From Chloroflexota bacterium (GTDB taxonomy: Bacteria > Chloroflexota > Dehalococcoidia > DSGV01), in contig JAJYLG010000005.1 in assembly GCA_021787985.1 (NCBI GenBank), positions 1 to 64,000 of the forward strand: DNA of 64,000 bases. Direction: 5' to 3'. The notes under the pieces are model-generated. The model was not told the DNA's origin. It searched no databases and saw only the letters and a list, made by a program, of their open reading frames with translations. Positions 28,053-38,824 of this stretch are shown here, piece after piece; within the stretch, counting starts at the first letter, position 1, and each line of letters opens with the position of its first letter. Both the position numbers and the translations under genes were made by a program.

Positions 28053-28589
28053 TCATTGGCCGGGTGAGGCAGCGAGCGGGACCCGGGCCGGCGCGCGGCC
28101 GTTCTCCGACCCGGCGACGCCCTCCAGCTCGATGGAGAGCGCGATCTCTTGGCAGGTCGGGAACTTCGGGCACCGATAGCACTCGTTCCACACCTTGCGC
28201 GGGAACTGGCCCACGTTGGCAATGTGGAAGCCGAGCTTCTCGAAGAACGCCGGCTTGTACGTCAAAGCGAAGACCGTCGGGATGCCCAAGCGGCGCGCCT
28301 CTTCCAGGCAGGCCAGCACGATCGCCTTGCCGGCACCGTGGAGCTGTCGGTCCTGCGCGACCGCGAGCGACTTCACCTCGGCCAGATCGCGCCACATGAT
28401 GTGCAGCGCGCCGCAGGCGACCGTCTCGCCCTGGTGCCGCGCGACGAAGAAGTCTCGCAGGTTCTCGTAGATCTCGCCCACTGGCCGATGGAGCATCTCC
28501 CCACGGTCCGCGAAGTGCGTGACCAGGGCGTGGATGCGTTCCACGTCGGCCATGGTGGCTTTCTCGACAACGAACTGGGAAGCGGACAC
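28053..28589 (-). CDS. N-acetyltransferase (ArgA/N-acetylglutamate-synthase-like GNAT)
   Basis: VEKATMADVERIHALVTHFADRGEMLHRPVGEIYENLRDFFVA...EVKSLAVAQDRQLHGAGKAIVLACLEEARRLG...FPRKVWNECYRCPKFPTCQE. Confidence 0.85.
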   Translation of the reverse strand: MSASQFVVEKATMADVERIHALVTHFADRGEMLHRPVGEIYENLRDFFVARHQGETVACGALHIMWRDLAEVKSLAVAQDRQLHGAGKAIVLACLEEARRLGIPTVFALTYKPAFFEKLGFHIANVGQFPRKVWNECYRCPKFPTCQEIALSIELEGVAGSENGRAPARVPLAASPGQ

Positions 28590-28620
28590 GATCCCCTCCG
28601 CGCGTGAAGATGGCCGCGGG

Positions 28621-30390
28621 CTAGCGGCCGCTGCGTGCCTGGGCCAGCAGCTCACGCGCACCCTCACGCGCAGCGGCGAAATCGCCGCCGAGCATGAGGG
28701 CCAACTCCTCCACGCGCTCCTCGTCCAGGAGAGGACGCACCGTCACCAACGTCTGTCCGCCTTGCGTGCGCTTCTCCACGCAATACTGAGTATCGCCGAA
28801 CGCGGCCACCTGGGGAAGGTGCGTCACCGCGATCACCTGGTGCAGTCGGGCAAGCGCCGCCAGCTTACTCCCGATCACCCGTCCCGAGCGCCCCCCCACA
28901 CCGACCTCGATCTCGTCGAACACCAACGTCGGGGTCCGGTCGTGCGCGCCCAGCACGCTCTTGAGCGCCAGCAGCAGACGCGCCGTCTCCCCACCACTCG
29001 CCACCCGGTGCAGCGGCTGCGGCGGCTGGCCGGGGTTCAGCGCCACGACGAACTCCGCCCGCTCCGCCCCCGCCTCGTCCACCTCGACCGCCATCAGCGC
29101 GGAGTCCGCACCGTCCGCGCCGCCACCGTACGTCTCTTCGGCGTGGAGTATCGGCCCGTCGCCTTCCGCCCGCCGGCGCAGCAAGCGGACGGCAAATCGC
29201 CCGCCTGGGAGCCCGAGCTGCTCGAGCTCGGCTTGTACGGCGGTCGCCAGCCTCGCGGCCGCCTCAGCCCGGCGCCCGGCGAGCTCCATCGCCCGGCTGA
29301 CGACGCCGGCGACGATAGCCTCCACCCGCGCGGCGAGCACCTCACGCTCGGTCTCCACCCGTAGCAGGCGCTCCAGCCGCGCGCGACCTTCCTCCTGGTA
29401 ACGCAACACGTCCTCGAGCGTCAGCCCGTACTTGCGGCGTAACGCCGCGCAGGCGGCGAGACGCGATTCTACCTCTTCGAGCCGCGCCGGGTCGGCCTCG
29501 AGCGCCTCAGCGTGCGTCCGCAGCACCGCTGCCAGCTCGAACGCCTGCTCCTGAAGCGCCGACAGCGTGGTCGCCGCCTCGACCAGCCTCGCGTCCACCT
29601 GTGCCGCGGCCTGGACGGCGTCGACTGCGGCGCCCAGCGCATCCACGGCCGCACCCGGCCCGTCCTTCCGCGGAAGGACGAGCGCCCGGTGGGCGGCCGC
29701 CAGCAGGTCACGCAACTCGGCTGCCGACACGAGCACTGCCCGTTCGGCGCGCAACATCTCTTCCTCGTCCGGCTGAAGGCCGGCGCGCTCGATCTCCTCG
29801 ATCTCGTACTGCAGCCGGTCCACGGTGCGCAGCCGCTCGCGTTCGTCCTGCTCGAGCTGCCCCAGCTCGCGCGCTGCCTGTCGGCGCTCGCGCTCCAGCG
29901 CGGTGAGCTCCTCACGCAACCCCAGCGTGCCGGCAAAGCGGTCCAGATACTCCAGGTGCTCGCCCGGGCGAAGCAGGCTGAACGCCTCGGTCTGCGCGTG
30001 AACGTCCACGAGCAGCGCGCCGACGCGCGCCGCGACGCCTGCCGGAACGGCGCGCCCATTGACGCGGCTCACGCTGCGACCCGCCGCCGGCACCGCCCGG
30101 CTGAGGACCAGCGCCCCCTCGCCCGGCTCGACGCCGGCCTCATCCAACAGCGGCTGCAGCGCCGAGAGCCGCTCCGCGTCAAGCTCGAACAGCGCTTCCA
30201 CGTAGGCGCCACGCGTCCCTGCCCGGACCATTCCCGGGTCGGCCGCGACGCCCAGCGCCAGCAGCAGCCCATCGATCAGCACGCTCTTGCCGGTCCCGGT
30301 CTCGCCGGTAACGGTGGTCAGGCCGGGTCCGAGGTCCACCGCCACTGCTTCGACCACGGCCAGATTCTCGATGCGGAGCGACCGCAACAT
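28621..30390 (-). CDS. recN: DNA repair protein RecN
   Basis: MLRSLRIENLAVVEAVAVDLGPGLTTVTGETGTGKSVLIDGLLLALG; C-terminal SGGETARLLLALKSVL, TLVFDEIEVGVGGRSG, VTHLPQVAAFGDTQYCVEK. Confidence 0.96.
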   Translation of the reverse strand: MLRSLRIENLAVVEAVAVDLGPGLTTVTGETGTGKSVLIDGLLLALGVAADPGMVRAGTRGAYVEALFELDAERLSALQPLLDEAGVEPGEGALVLSRAVPAAGRSVSRVNGRAVPAGVAARVGALLVDVHAQTEAFSLLRPGEHLEYLDRFAGTLGLREELTALERERRQAARELGQLEQDERERLRTVDRLQYEIEEIERAGLQPDEEEMLRAERAVLVSAAELRDLLAAAHRALVLPRKDGPGAAVDALGAAVDAVQAAAQVDARLVEAATTLSALQEQAFELAAVLRTHAEALEADPARLEEVESRLAACAALRRKYGLTLEDVLRYQEEGRARLERLLRVETEREVLAARVEAIVAGVVSRAMELAGRRAEAAARLATAVQAELEQLGLPGGRFAVRLLRRRAEGDGPILHAEETYGGGADGADSALMAVEVDEAGAERAEFVVALNPGQPPQPLHRVASGGETARLLLALKSVLGAHDRTPTLVFDEIEVGVGGRSGRVIGSKLAALARLHQVIAVTHLPQVAAFGDTQYCVEKRTQGGQTLVTVRPLLDEERVEELALMLGGDFAAAREGARELLAQARSGR

Positions 30391-30391
30391 C

Positions 30392-31243
30392 TCAGGCGCG
30401 CTCGCCTCCCTGCGCGAGCAGGTCCAGATGCCGCGCCAGCCGATGATAGAAGGCGCCCGGCGCACCAAAACGGATGAAATGCGCCACCTGCAGCGAGCGA
30501 CGCACGGTGACGCGCGCGCCCGTCTCGAGCGGCAGGTCGATCTGGCCATCGATCGAGAGCATCGCCTGATGCTCGGTCTGCACCTGCAGCTCGATGGTCG
30601 AGTCCCCCGGCAGCACGATCGGCTTCATGCGTGACAGGTGCGGCGCGACCGCCGTCACGATCAGCGAGCTGTCCTGCGGCGTCAGCACCGGCCCCCCCGC
30701 CGAGAGGTTGTAGCCGGTGCTCCCCGTGGCCGTCGCCACGATCATGGCGTCCGCGCGCACGACTGCCACCGTCTCCCCCCCGACCCGCAGCGTCAGGTAG
30801 ACCGGACGGCCCACGCTCGGGCGCCCGACGACCACGTCATTGAGGCCGAGGAGCGGCTCGGCCGAGACGCGACCTCCCTCCTCGACGACCGCCTCCACCA
30901 TGGTGCGCCGCTCGGTCCGCCCCTCGCCGGCCAGCGCACGCTCGACCTGGGCGTCGAGCTCCTCCGGCTCCAGCTCGGCAAGGAAGCCCACCCGTCCCAG
31001 GTTCACCCCCAGCAGCGGCACCCCGGCAGGCGCCGCGTAACGCGCGGCCCAGAGCATTGTCCCGTCGCCCCCGACGCAGACCACCAGCCCCGTCCCCGGC
31101 ATCAGTCCGGGCGTGCGTGTGTCGTACGCGGGCAGCGCCCAGCGTGCGATCCCGCGCTGCTCGAGGCGCTCGCCCAGCCGCTGCGCCAGGCCACGGGCCG
31201 CCTCCTGCCGCGGGTGGTAGATGATCCCGACCTCCGTGCTCAT
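30392..31243 (-). CDS. nadK: NAD kinase
   Basis: VCVGGDGTMLWAARYA, GVNLGRVGFLAEL, ATATGSTGYNLSAGGPVL. Confidence 0.95.
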   Translation of the reverse strand: MSTEVGIIYHPRQEAARGLAQRLGERLEQRGIARWALPAYDTRTPGLMPGTGLVVCVGGDGTMLWAARYAAPAGVPLLGVNLGRVGFLAELEPEELDAQVERALAGEGRTERRTMVEAVVEEGGRVSAEPLLGLNDVVVGRPSVGRPVYLTLRVGGETVAVVRADAMIVATATGSTGYNLSAGGPVLTPQDSSLIVTAVAPHLSRMKPIVLPGDSTIELQVQTEHQAMLSIDGQIDLPLETGARVTVRRSLQVAHFIRFGAPGAFYHRLARHLDLLAQGGERA

Positions 31244-31971
31244 TCGCGGGCGTGCCTCAGGTGCAGAAAGTATTCCACGTTCCCGCCGCCGCCGAGGATC
31301 GGCGACCGGCAGAAACCGAGCACCCAGAATCCGTTCTCGCCAAGCCAGCCCGCCATGCGGCCAAGGACTGCGTGGCGCACGGCCGGATCGCGTACGATCC
31401 CGCCCTTGCCCACCTCGCCGCGCCGCGCCTCGAACTGAGGCTTGACCAGCGCCACGATATCCGCGCCCGGCCCCAGGCGGGCGGCCAGCGGCGGCAGCAC
31501 CAGCCGCAGCGAGATAAACGCCACGTCGACCGTCGCGACCGAGCAGGGGAAGGGCAAGGGCGGAAGGTCGCGCGCGTTGACGCCCTCCATGCGGACCACC
31601 CGCGTGTCTAACGCCACCCGCTGGTGCAACAGCCCGCGCCCCACGTCGACCGCCACGACACGCCGGGCGCCGTGCTGCAGCAGACAGTCAGTGAATCCGC
31701 CGGTGCTGGCGCCGATGTCCACGCAGTCTCGACCGGAGACGTCCAGCCCGAACGCCGCCAGAGCGCCCGCCAGCTTCTCGCCGCCTCGGCTCACGTACCG
31801 CGGCGGGACGACGACCTCCAGCGGCGCGTCGTCGGGCAGGAGCTGCGCCGGGCGTACGACCACCGAATCGCGCGCCCGCACCAGCCCAAGCTCGATCAGC
31901 GCGCGCGCGGACTCCCGGCTGGGGGCAAGCCCCCGCTCGACCAACAGAACGTCCGCGCGGCTTCGGCTCAT
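31240..31971 (-). CDS. tlyA: TlyA family RNA 2'-O-methyltransferase
   Basis: RADVLLVERGLAPSRESARALIELGLV (S4), RYVSRGGEKLAGALAAF, CVDIGASTGGFTDCLLQHGARRVVAVDVG, VALVKPQFEARRGEV. Confidence 0.95.
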   Translation of the reverse strand: MSRSRADVLLVERGLAPSRESARALIELGLVRARDSVVVRPAQLLPDDAPLEVVVPPRYVSRGGEKLAGALAAFGLDVSGRDCVDIGASTGGFTDCLLQHGARRVVAVDVGRGLLHQRVALDTRVVRMEGVNARDLPPLPFPCSVATVDVAFISLRLVLPPLAARLGPGADIVALVKPQFEARRGEVGKGGIVRDPAVRHAVLGRMAGWLGENGFWVLGFCRSPILGGGGNVEYFLHLRHARE

Positions 31972-31977
31972 GTGGGC

Positions 31978-31983
31978 AGGATA
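31978..31983 (-). promoter_or_regulatory. -10 box (TATCCT) 6 nt upstream of tlyA ATG, candidate leaderless promoter
   Basis: Minus strand TATCCT-GCCCAC-ATG. Confidence 0.55.
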
Positions 31984-32081
31984 CGGCAGCCCGTCGGGCG
32001 GCGTAACACTTCGGCGGGGCGCGCCCGCCAGACGCTCCCGGCGCTATCCTCTCCGACAGAAGACACTCATGTGGGGGACCG

Positions 32082-33740
32082 ATGGCTACCGAGACCAGGG
32101 CAACCGTCACGTATCGCACCTTGCTCAGCCCGCTGCGCTTCCTCGAGCGCTCCGCCGATGTGTTCCGCGACAAGCCCGCCGTGGTGCACGCTGACCGCAG
32201 CTACAGCTACGCGCAGCTTCTCGCTCGTTGCCGGCGCCTGGCGAACGCGCTGCGACACGCCGGCGTCGAGCCCGGCGACCGCGTGGCGTTCCTGTGCCCG
32301 AACACACCGGAGATGCTGGAGGCGCACTACGGAGTGCCGATGGCGGGCGGCATCCTGGTGGCGATCAACACCCGCCTGTCCAGTGAGGAGATCGCCTACA
32401 TCCTCAACCACTCCGGCTCCCGCCTGCTCGTCGTCCACCGGGACCTGGCGCACGTGGTAGAGCCGATCCGCGACGTGCTCGATCACACCAGGACCTTCGT
32501 CACGGTGACGGACGCCGCTGAGCCAGAGCTCCTGCCCGGTGCGAGCTACGAGGCGTTTCTGGCGACCGGGTCGGAAGATCCCTTGCCGGACTTCCTCGAG
32601 GACGAAGAGCAGACCATCTCCATCAACTACACCAGCGGCACCACCGGCCGACCGAAGGGCGTTATGTACACCTATCGCGGGGCGTATCTCAACGCCCTCG
32701 GGGAGGTAATCGAGGCCGGCCTCACCAGCGACAGCGTCTATCTCTGGACGCTGCCGATGTTCCACTGCAACGGCTGGTGCTACACCTGGGCCGTCACCGC
32801 CGTGGGCGGCACGCACGTGTGCCTCGACAAGTTCGAGCCGGCCACGGCCTGGAGCATCATTCAGCAGCGCGCCGTCTCGCACTTCTGCGGCGCGCCGACC
32901 GTGCTGATCGCGCTCGCCAACGACCCGGCGGCCCACTCGGCGAAGCTGCAACGTCCGCTGACCGTGGTAACCGCGGCGGCGCCGCCGTCGCCCACGATCA
33001 TCGGCCAGATGGAGGCGCTCGGTGCCCGAATCATCCACGTCTACGGCCTGACGGAGACCTACGGTCCGTACACCGTCTGCGAATGGCAATCGCGGTGGGA
33101 CGCCCTCGAACCACCACAGCGGGCTCGGCTCAAGGCGCGTCAGGGTGTCGGCTACGTCGTCGCCGACCGCGTGCGCGTGGTGGACGAGCAGATGAACGAC
33201 GTCCCGGCCGACGGCGAGACGATGGGCGAGGTCGTCATGCACGGCAACGACGTGATGAAGGGTTACTTCGACCAGCCGGAAGCGACCGCGGAGGCGTTCC
33301 GCGGCGGCTGGTTCCACAGCGGCGACCTCGGCGTCATGCACCCCGACGGCTACATCGAGCTACGCGACCGGGCGAAGGACATCATCATCTCCGGCGGCGA
33401 GAACATCTCCACTATCGAGATCGAGCGAGTGATCGCCGGCCATCCGGACGTGCTGGAGGTTGCCATCGTGGGTGTGCCGGACGAGAAATGGGGAGAGGTG
33501 CCCAAGGCCTTCGTGGTGCCGAAGCCGGGCGCTAACCCCTCGGCCGAAGCGATCATCGCCTACTGCCGGCAGCACCTGGCCCACTTCAAGTGCCCGAAGC
33601 ACGTGGAGCTCGGCGAGCTGCCGAAGACCTCGACGGGCAAGGTCCAGAAGTACGTGCTGCGCGAGCGCGAGTGGAAGGGCTTCGAGTCCCGCATTTACGG
33701 CGGCGGCGGCAAGCAGCCGACCACCGGAGACGACCGATGA
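32082..33740 (+). CDS. Acyl-CoA synthetase (long/medium-chain fatty acid-CoA ligase family)
   Basis: INYTSGTTGRPKGVMYTYRGAYLNALGEV, YGLTETYGPYTVCEWQ, GGWFHSGDLGVMHPDGYIELRDRAKDIIISGGENISTIEIE, PKTSTGKVQKYVLRE. Confidence 0.94.
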   Translation: MATETRATVTYRTLLSPLRFLERSADVFRDKPAVVHADRSYSYAQLLARCRRLANALRHAGVEPGDRVAFLCPNTPEMLEAHYGVPMAGGILVAINTRLSSEEIAYILNHSGSRLLVVHRDLAHVVEPIRDVLDHTRTFVTVTDAAEPELLPGASYEAFLATGSEDPLPDFLEDEEQTISINYTSGTTGRPKGVMYTYRGAYLNALGEVIEAGLTSDSVYLWTLPMFHCNGWCYTWAVTAVGGTHVCLDKFEPATAWSIIQQRAVSHFCGAPTVLIALANDPAAHSAKLQRPLTVVTAAAPPSPTIIGQMEALGARIIHVYGLTETYGPYTVCEWQSRWDALEPPQRARLKARQGVGYVVADRVRVVDEQMNDVPADGETMGEVVMHGNDVMKGYFDQPEATAEAFRGGWFHSGDLGVMHPDGYIELRDRAKDIIISGGENISTIEIERVIAGHPDVLEVAIVGVPDEKWGEVPKAFVVPKPGANPSAEAIIAYCRQHLAHFKCPKHVELGELPKTSTGKVQKYVLREREWKGFESRIYGGGGKQPTTGDDR

Positions 33741-34228
33741 CGGACACGGCAGCCCCGCACCTGCGCGTGCAGGCGGCCCTCGACCGCCTGCTGCCCGGCC
33801 GCCAGGTGCGGCGTTTCGAGACCAGCACCGCCACCTCGGAGGAAGCGGCGGCCGCCTGCGGCTGCCCGCTGGGCGCCATCGTCAAGACACTCGCGTTCCT
33901 GGTGGACGGCGACCCGCTGCTCGTCCTGGCCGCCGGCGACCGCCAGGTCGACACCGGCGCCATCGCGGAGCGCTTCGGCGTGGCGCGCAAGCGCGTGCAG
34001 ATGGCCAGGCCGGACGTCGTGATCGACGCGACCGGCTACGCCGTCGGCGGCGTCCCGCCCGTCGGCCATCCGCGCCCGCTGCCCGCGCTCGTTGACCGCT
34101 CGCTCGAGCGCTTCGACCAGCTCTGGGCCGCCGCCGGCGAGCCGAACGCCGTCTTCCCGATCACGCTGGACGAGCTGCTGCACGTCACCGGCGGTCAGCC
34201 GGCGGACTGCACTCGCGAGCGCGGGTGA
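33737..34228 (+). CDS. YbaK/EbsC-type aminoacyl-tRNA deacylase family protein
   Basis: ETSTATSEEAAAACGCPLGAIVKTLAFLVDGDPLLVLAAGDRQVD...AVGGVPPVGHPRPLPALVDRSL; ATGA overlap with preceding gene. Confidence 0.9.
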   Translation: MTDTAAPHLRVQAALDRLLPGRQVRRFETSTATSEEAAAACGCPLGAIVKTLAFLVDGDPLLVLAAGDRQVDTGAIAERFGVARKRVQMARPDVVIDATGYAVGGVPPVGHPRPLPALVDRSLERFDQLWAAAGEPNAVFPITLDELLHVTGGQPADCTRERG

Positions 34229-34290
34229 GGCATGGCGGCGGGCGCCCGCGTTTGACCCGCCCGGATCGCGACCGGTACGATCCCGGAGGT

Positions 34291-35268
34291 ATGGAAGAGA
34301 CGCGCGCCCGGTCCTCCGCGCTGGCCGCGCCTCCTCGCCCCGTCGCTGCGCGACCGAGCCTGTGGCGGCAACTGCCCGCGCTCGCCCGAGGGCTGCGCCC
34401 CCGCCAGTGGGCAAAGAACGGCCTCGTCTACCTCGCGTTCGTCTTCAGCGCCAACCAGGCGTGGCGGCCGGCCGCGCCCGACACGTGGCTGCCGCTGGTC
34501 GGCAAGGATACCCTCGCCTTCGCGCTGTTCTGCGCGCTCGCCGGCGCCGAGTACCTGTTCAACGACCTGCGCGACATCGAGTCGGACCGGCTCCACCCGC
34601 GCAAGCGTCACCGACCGCTCGCCTCGGGTGAGCTCTCGCCGGCGCTTGCCGTGGCGGCCGCGCTCATCCTGGCGGCGGCCGCGCTGGCCGGCGGCTTCGC
34701 CATCGAGTGGCGCTTCGGGCTGGCGCTGGTCGTCTACGCCGTGGTCGCCACAACCTACAGCCTCGCGCTGAAGCACCTGGTCGTGCTGGACATCCTTGCG
34801 GTAGCCGCGGGGTTCGTCGTTCGCGCGGTGGCGGGCGCGCTCGCGATCGACGTGCCCGTGTCGCCCTGGCTCTACATGGTCACCGTGCTCGGCGCGCTAT
34901 TCATCTCCATCTACAAGCGAAGGCATGAGCTCCTGTTGCTCGAGGACGGCGCGGCCGACCACCGGCCGATCCTGGCCGAGTATACGGTGCCGCTGCTGGA
35001 CCAGATGGGCTCGATCGTCACCGCCAGCACGGTGATCGCGTACGCGCTGTATACGTTCACGGCCGACAACCTGCCGCGAAACCACGCGATGATGCTGACG
35101 GTGCCGTTCGTGCTGTACGGCGTCTTCCGCTACCTCTACCTGGTCTACGCGCGCGGCGAGGGCGGCAACCCGGAAGAGGTGCTGCTGCGCGACATCCCGC
35201 TCCTCATCGACGTCGCGCTCTGGCTCGTGGCGAGCGTCGTTCTGCTGGCGGCCTATCGCAGCGGCTGA
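34291..35268 (+). CDS. UbiA-family prenyltransferase, decaprenyl-phosphate phosphoribosyltransferase (DPPR synthase)-like
   Basis: RPRQWAKNGLVYLAFVFS, YLFNDLRDIESDRLHPRKRHRPLASGEL, TYSLALKHLVVLDILAVAAGFVVRAVAGA, SIYKRRHELLLL. Confidence 0.88.
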   Translation: MEETRARSSALAAPPRPVAARPSLWRQLPALARGLRPRQWAKNGLVYLAFVFSANQAWRPAAPDTWLPLVGKDTLAFALFCALAGAEYLFNDLRDIESDRLHPRKRHRPLASGELSPALAVAAALILAAAALAGGFAIEWRFGLALVVYAVVATTYSLALKHLVVLDILAVAAGFVVRAVAGALAIDVPVSPWLYMVTVLGALFISIYKRRHELLLLEDGAADHRPILAEYTVPLLDQMGSIVTASTVIAYALYTFTADNLPRNHAMMLTVPFVLYGVFRYLYLVYARGEGGNPEEVLLRDIPLLIDVALWLVASVVLLAAYRSG

Positions 35269-35330
35269 GCGGCGCGGCGGGCCGTCCACCGGTGGCGTGC
35301 GCGCGGTGTCCGGCGGCAGCGGAGCCGGCG

Positions 35331-36632
<1,302 letters not shown>

Positions 36633-36672
36633 TCGCTCTCCGCCTTCCTCGCGGTGCCCGAGACCTTCCCCG

Positions 36673-37272
36673 CTACTCGGGCCGCGTGAGGATCTCGTCG
36701 ATCAGGCCGTACTCCTTGGCCTGCAGCGCGTCGAGGTAGAAGTCCCGGTCGGAGTCCCGCGCGATCCGTTCCAGCGGCTGTCCGGTGTTCTTGGACAGGA
36801 TGTCACGGATAATAGCTTGATTCCGAAGGATCTCCTTCGCCGCGATCTCGATGTCGGCCGCGCTGCCACGCGCCCCGCTCTGTGCCTGGTGCATGTGGAT
36901 GGTCGCGTTCGGCAGCGCGTATCGCTTGCCAGTGGCCCCCGAGCTGAGCAGCACGGTCGCCATGCTCGCTGCCATCCCCACGCAGATCGTGCTCACATCT
37001 GGCCGGACCAGACGCATCGTGTCGTACACCGCCAGGCCCGCGCTGATCACCCCCCCAGGGGAGTGGATGTACAGGCTAATATCCTTATCGGGATCCTCCC
37101 GGTCGAGGTAAAGCAGTTGGGCGATCACCAGGTTGGCCACCTGGTCGTCGATCGGCATGCCCAGGAAGATAATCCGCTCCCGCAGCAGCAGCGAGAAGAT
37201 GTCGAACGCCCGCTCGCCCCGCGCGCTGGTCTCGATCACCATGGGGATCACGTTCGTCGGCTCCATTGGCAT
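36673..37272 (-). CDS. clpP: ATP-dependent Clp protease proteolytic subunit ClpP
   Basis: [75 protein letters not shown]. Confidence 0.97.
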   Translation of the reverse strand: MPMEPTNVIPMVIETSARGERAFDIFSLLLRERIIFLGMPIDDQVANLVIAQLLYLDREDPDKDISLYIHSPGGVISAGLAVYDTMRLVRPDVSTICVGMAASMATVLLSSGATGKRYALPNATIHMHQAQSGARGSAADIEIAAKEILRNQAIIRDILSKNTGQPLERIARDSDRDFYLDALQAKEYGLIDEILTRPE

Positions 37273-37286
37273 CCTTCCATCCCTCC

Positions 37287-38699
37287 TCAGTGCTCCGCGG
37301 CCGCGGACGCCGTCTCCTCCGGCGCCGCCGCCTCCGCTGTGGCGGCCGTCTCCGCCTTGCGCCGCCGCGTTCGCGGACGCGGCGGCGCCGTGGCTGGCGC
37401 GGCGACCTCCGCACCGACCTCCGTCGGTGCCGTGACGATCTCGATCAGCCGGTCCAACGTGCGCCGTGTGAGCAGCCGATTGCGGACGGTATCGCGCGCC
37501 ATGTCGGACGACCAGAACGCCTGGTTACGCTCCGCGTTCCCCGGCGAGCTCGAAACGAGCTCCTCGATCGCCTGGTCCACATCGGCGTCGCCGACCGTGA
37601 CCGCATCCTCCTCGGCGAGCTGGGTCAGCGCCAGCGAGCGCCGCACCCGCTCGTCGGCCAGGGGACGCAGCTCAGTGCGCAGGTCCTCCTCCGAGCGGCC
37701 GATGTTCCGCAGGTAATCTTCCATCCCCCGCCGGCCGCGGCCGACGTCGAAGCGCTCCTCCAGCAGACGATCCACCTCGGCCGCGACGAGCTGAGGCGGA
37801 TACTCGAACGTCGCCCGTTCCACCAGCGCATCGACCGCCTTGTCCTCGAGGCGGCGCTGCTCTCGTCGCTCCGCGTCCGCCTGCAGGTCCTTGCGGACGT
37901 GCTCGCGCAGCGCCAGCAAGGTGGGGAAGTCGTCGCCGAGCATCTGCGCGAACTCGTCGTCCAGGTTGGGCAGGTCCTCCTGCCGCACATCGTGCACGCG
38001 CACCTGGTAGTGGACGCGCTTGCCCGCCACCACCTCGTCGCTGAAGTCCTCCGGCACGTCCACGTCGCGCTCCACCTGGTCGCCGGCTTTGAGACCGACG
38101 AGCAGGTCGTGCAGCCCTGGCAGGCCGCGCAGCGAATCGGCCGAGACCCGCACCTGCACGTCTTCTCGGTCGAAGAACGGCTGCCCTTCGACCAGCGCAC
38201 TGATGTTGCCTCGCACGATGTCGCCCTCACGCGCCTCACGCTCCACCGGCTGGATGGTCGCGTAACGATGTCGCAGGTCGTCGACCGCGCGGTCCACGTC
38301 CTCGTCGGCCACGGCAACCGGCTGCCGCTCGAACCGGATGGCGCGGTACTCGCCCAGGTGCACGGTCGGCCTCACCGGCACGGTGGCCTTGTACACGAGC
38401 GGCTCGACGCTCTCCACCTCGTAGGACGGCCTGCCGAACGGCTCGACGTCGCTCTCCTTCAGGGCCTCCTGGAAGCTCTCGGGGAGCAGCCGCTGCAGCG
38501 CGTCCTCGAGGGCGCGGGCCCGGGTGATGTAGCGCCGCAGCATCCCCATCGGCGCCTTCCCCGGTCGGAAGCCCGGAATGCGCGCGCGCTGACCGAGACG
38601 ACGGTAGGCGTCGTCGACAGCGCTATCCACCCGGTCCTGGTCGATCTCGATCTGGAAGACCACTTGGCTCTGAGGCAGGCGTTCCGTGGTGACGTTCAC
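37287..38699 (-). CDS. tig: Trigger factor
   Basis: [45 protein letters not shown]-terminal SurA-like helices; upstream of clpP-clpX. Confidence 0.93.
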   Translation of the reverse strand: MNVTTERLPQSQVVFQIEIDQDRVDSAVDDAYRRLGQRARIPGFRPGKAPMGMLRRYITRARALEDALQRLLPESFQEALKESDVEPFGRPSYEVESVEPLVYKATVPVRPTVHLGEYRAIRFERQPVAVADEDVDRAVDDLRHRYATIQPVEREAREGDIVRGNISALVEGQPFFDREDVQVRVSADSLRGLPGLHDLLVGLKAGDQVERDVDVPEDFSDEVVAGKRVHYQVRVHDVRQEDLPNLDDEFAQMLGDDFPTLLALREHVRKDLQADAERREQRRLEDKAVDALVERATFEYPPQLVAAEVDRLLEERFDVGRGRRGMEDYLRNIGRSEEDLRTELRPLADERVRRSLALTQLAEEDAVTVGDADVDQAIEELVSSSPGNAERNQAFWSSDMARDTVRNRLLTRRTLDRLIEIVTAPTEVGAEVAAPATAPPRPRTRRRKAETAATAEAAAPEETASAAAEH

Positions 38700-38724
38700 A
38701 AGAGAAAAAAGCCTCCGCTAAGTC

Positions 38725-38730
38725 AGTATA
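38725..38730 (-). promoter_or_regulatory. Putative -10 box (TATACT) of tig-clpP-clpX
   Basis: Minus strand CGATATACTGACTTAGCGGAGGCTTTTTTCTCTTGTG; GGAGG RBS between. Confidence 0.5.
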
Positions 38731-38824
38731 TCGGAGGATGGCCCAACACCGGATCGCCCAACGTCGCGCGGACGCGCCCCGGCGTGCCTATACTTGATAA
38801 GACCCCCGCAAGGAGCTTTTCATT

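Noticed and set aside
27773-28222. 150-aa N-terminal extension of the DD-carboxypeptidase in the ORF track
   Set aside because: Overlaps the 3' end of the neighbouring acetyltransferase and is low complexity; GTG at 27772 has a good SD (GGAGGAG) and begins the TM anchor.
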